Assembly (NCBI RefSeq): GCF_020010925.1
Contig: NZ_JAGJBZ010000001.1
Location: forward strand, 806,001 to 870,000
Direction: 5' to 3'
Length of the DNA: 64,000 nt
Origin: Streptomyces griseiscabiei
GTDB lineage: Bacteria > Actinomycetota > Actinomycetes > Streptomycetales > Streptomycetaceae
Shown here: one piece after another, positions 62,635-64,000 of the stretch
How positions within the stretch are numbered: position 1 is the first letter of the stretch
How the letters are laid out: every line of letters begins with the position of its first letter
Made by a program: the position numbers and the translations under genes
The notes under the pieces: model-generated
What the model was told of the DNA's origin: nothing
The model's input: only the letters and a program-made list of their open reading frames with translations
Databases searched by the model: none

Positions 62635-64000
62635 GTGCCCGGTGAGAATCTGTCCCGCGACGAGGCCCGGGAGCGGGCCGCTCTGCTCTCCGTCGACGGT
62701 TACGAGGTCTCCCTCGATCTGCGGTCCGCCGTCGGCGACTCCGGCGGAGCCGAGCCGCGTACCTTCCGCTCGGTGACGACGATCCGCTTCCGCTGCGCCG
62801 ACCCGGGCGCCGGAAGCTTCGCCGATCTGATCGCGCCGAGTGTGACGGCCGTCTCCCTCAACGGCAAGGACCTCGACCCCAGCGAGGTCTTCGACGGCTC
62901 CCGGATCACCCTCGACGACCTGGCCGCCGAGAACGAGCTGGTGGTCGACGCCCGGTGCGCCTACTCCCGTACCGGCGAGGGCATGCACCGCTTCGTCGAC
63001 CCCGAGGACGGCGAGGTCTACCTCTACACGCAGTACGAGCCGGCCGACGCCCGCCGGGTCTTCGCGAACTTCGAGCAGCCGGACCTCAAGGCCCCCTTCC
63101 GCTTCGAGGTGCGGGCGCCCGAGGACTGGGTCGTGTGGAGCAACGGCGTCGGGGAGCGGACGGACGGGGTGTGGCGGTTCGCGGAGACGAAGCCGATCTC
63201 GACGTACATCACGGCGGTCGTCGCGGGCCCGTACCACTATGTGACGGACACCTACGAGCGGACCTTCGACGACGGTACGCGGCTGGAGATCCCCCTCGGC
63301 GCGATGTGCCGCAAGGGTCTCGCGCCCTACTTCGACTCCGACGACGTCTTCCTGATCACCAAGCAGGGCCTGGACTTCTTCCACGACCACTTCGACTACC
63401 CGTACCCGTTCGGGAAGTACGACCAGGCGTTCGTGCCCGAGTACAACCTCGGCGCGATGGAGAACCCCGGACTCGTCACGTTCCGGGAGGAGTTCATCTT
63501 CCGGGGCAAGGTGACGCGGGCGTCGTACGAGCGCCGGGCCAACGTGATCCTGCACGAGATGGCGCACATGTGGTTCGGCGACCTGGTGACCATGGTGTGG
63601 TGGGACGACCTGTGGCTCAAGGAGTCCTTCGCCGACTTCATGGGCTCCTTCTCGATGGTGGAGGCGACCCGCTTCACCAACGGCTGGGTGACCTTCGCCA
63701 ACAACCGCAAGTCCTGGGCCTACCGCGCCGACCAGCTGCCCTCCACCCACCCGATCACGGCCGACATCCGTGACCTGGAGGACGCCAAGCTCAACTTCGA
63801 CGGCATCACGTACGCCAAGGGCGCGTCCGTGCTGAAGCAGTTGGTGGCGTATGTGGGGCGCGACGCCTTCCTGGAGGGCGCGCGGCGCTACTTCAAGCGG
63901 AACGCGTACGGCAACACGCGCCTCGGTGATCTGCTGTCGGTGCTGGAGGAGACCAGCGGGCGGGACATGGCGTCCTGGTCGCGGGCGTGGCTGCAGACGG
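62635..64000 (+). CDS. pepN: Aminopeptidase N, 5' part (cut by window edge)
   Basis: An M1-family zinc aminopeptidase. The reading frame starts at GTG 62635 (MPGENLSRDEARERAALLSV) behind AGGGAG and is open to the end of the window, giving 455 residues of an expected ~850. The GAMEN exopeptidase motif (YNLGAMENPGLVTF) and the zinc motif HEMAHMWFGDLV with the downstream Glu in WLKESFADFMG are present. The C-terminal helical domain lies outside the window. Confidence 0.97.
   Translation, partial: MPGENLSRDEARERAALLSVDGYEVSLDLRSAVGDSGGAEPRTFRSVTTIRFRCADPGAGSFADLIAPSVTAVSLNGKDLDPSEVFDGSRITLDDLAAENELVVDARCAYSRTGEGMHRFVDPEDGEVYLYTQYEPADARRVFANFEQPDLKAPFRFEVRAPEDWVVWSNGVGERTDGVWRFAETKPISTYITAVVAGPYHYVTDTYERTFDDGTRLEIPLGAMCRKGLAPYFDSDDVFLITKQGLDFFHDHFDYPYPFGKYDQAFVPEYNLGAMENPGLVTFREEFIFRGKVTRASYERRANVILHEMAHMWFGDLVTMVWWDDLWLKESFADFMGSFSMVEATRFTNGWVTFANNRKSWAYRADQLPSTHPITADIRDLEDAKLNFDGITYAKGASVLKQLVAYVGRDAFLEGARRYFKRNAYGNTRLGDLLSVLEETSGRDMASWSRAWLQT

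Overview
The window is chromosomal DNA from a Streptomyces species. The evidence is the very high GC content with G/C in almost every third codon position, many GTG starts, leaderless-type promoters, and a gene order I recognise from the core arm-proximal region of Streptomyces chromosomes: proA-proB, obg-rpmA-rplU-rne, rodA-pbp2-mreD-mreC-mreB, ndk-folC-valS, clpX-clpP2-clpP1-tig, rpiB and pepN. I see no prophage, integrase, insertion sequence, CRISPR array or secondary-metabolite cluster. It is a housekeeping region with small accessory insertions.

Layout: 1-5 kb holds two related single-pass membrane proteins, then the proline genes proA and proB, all on the minus strand. 5.2-7.3 kb is a plus-strand membrane-linked CDP-glycerol-type polymer transferase. 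7.4-14.1 kb is the minus-strand group obg, rpmA, rplU and a very large RNase E/G. 14.3-20.1 kb carries two halves of a radical-SAM system, split by an internally repetitive membrane protein and a secreted collagen-like protein. 20.2-28.3 kb is a CYTH-CHAD protein followed by the morphogenesis operon mreB-mreC-mreD-pbp2-rodA. 28.7-33.9 kb is ndk, a DUF4233 protein, folC and valS. 35-40 kb is the ClpXP protease plus trigger factor, with a candidate ClgR operator in front of clpP1, followed by tRNA-Pro and tRNA-Gly.

40.4-53 kb is more mixed: a small membrane protein, an acyltransferase-3 protein, a small HD hydrolase of the ppGpp-hydrolase type, a SpoIIE-type phosphatase, an Eis-like acetyltransferase, a Nei/Fpg glycosylase, rpiB, an amino-acid permease, a Ser/Thr kinase, an LPXTG-anchored protein and BioY. 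52.7-59.5 kb is a sulfonate-type sulfur-scavenging cluster: a ROK regulator, a binding lipoprotein, a permease, an ATPase, a flavin monooxygenase and a TauD-type dioxygenase. Two tiny leader peptides precede the regulator and the binding-protein gene; one of them ends in Cys-Cys-stop, which suggests cysteine-sensing attenuation. A second amino-acid permease follows.

The most interesting locus is 61.14-61.31 kb. A perfect Nur-type box, TTGCAA-N5-TTGCAA, overlies a promoter. About 120 nt of non-coding sequence and a strong terminator follow, with no sodF gene. As I recall, S. coelicolor has the iron superoxide dismutase gene sodF between rpiB and pepN, and a ~90-nt sRNA (s-SodF) from the sodF 3'UTR silences the nickel superoxide dismutase gene sodN. 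The arrangement here suggests that sodF has been lost while its nickel-controlled promoter and anti-sodN RNA were kept as a free-standing sRNA gene. The window ends inside pepN.
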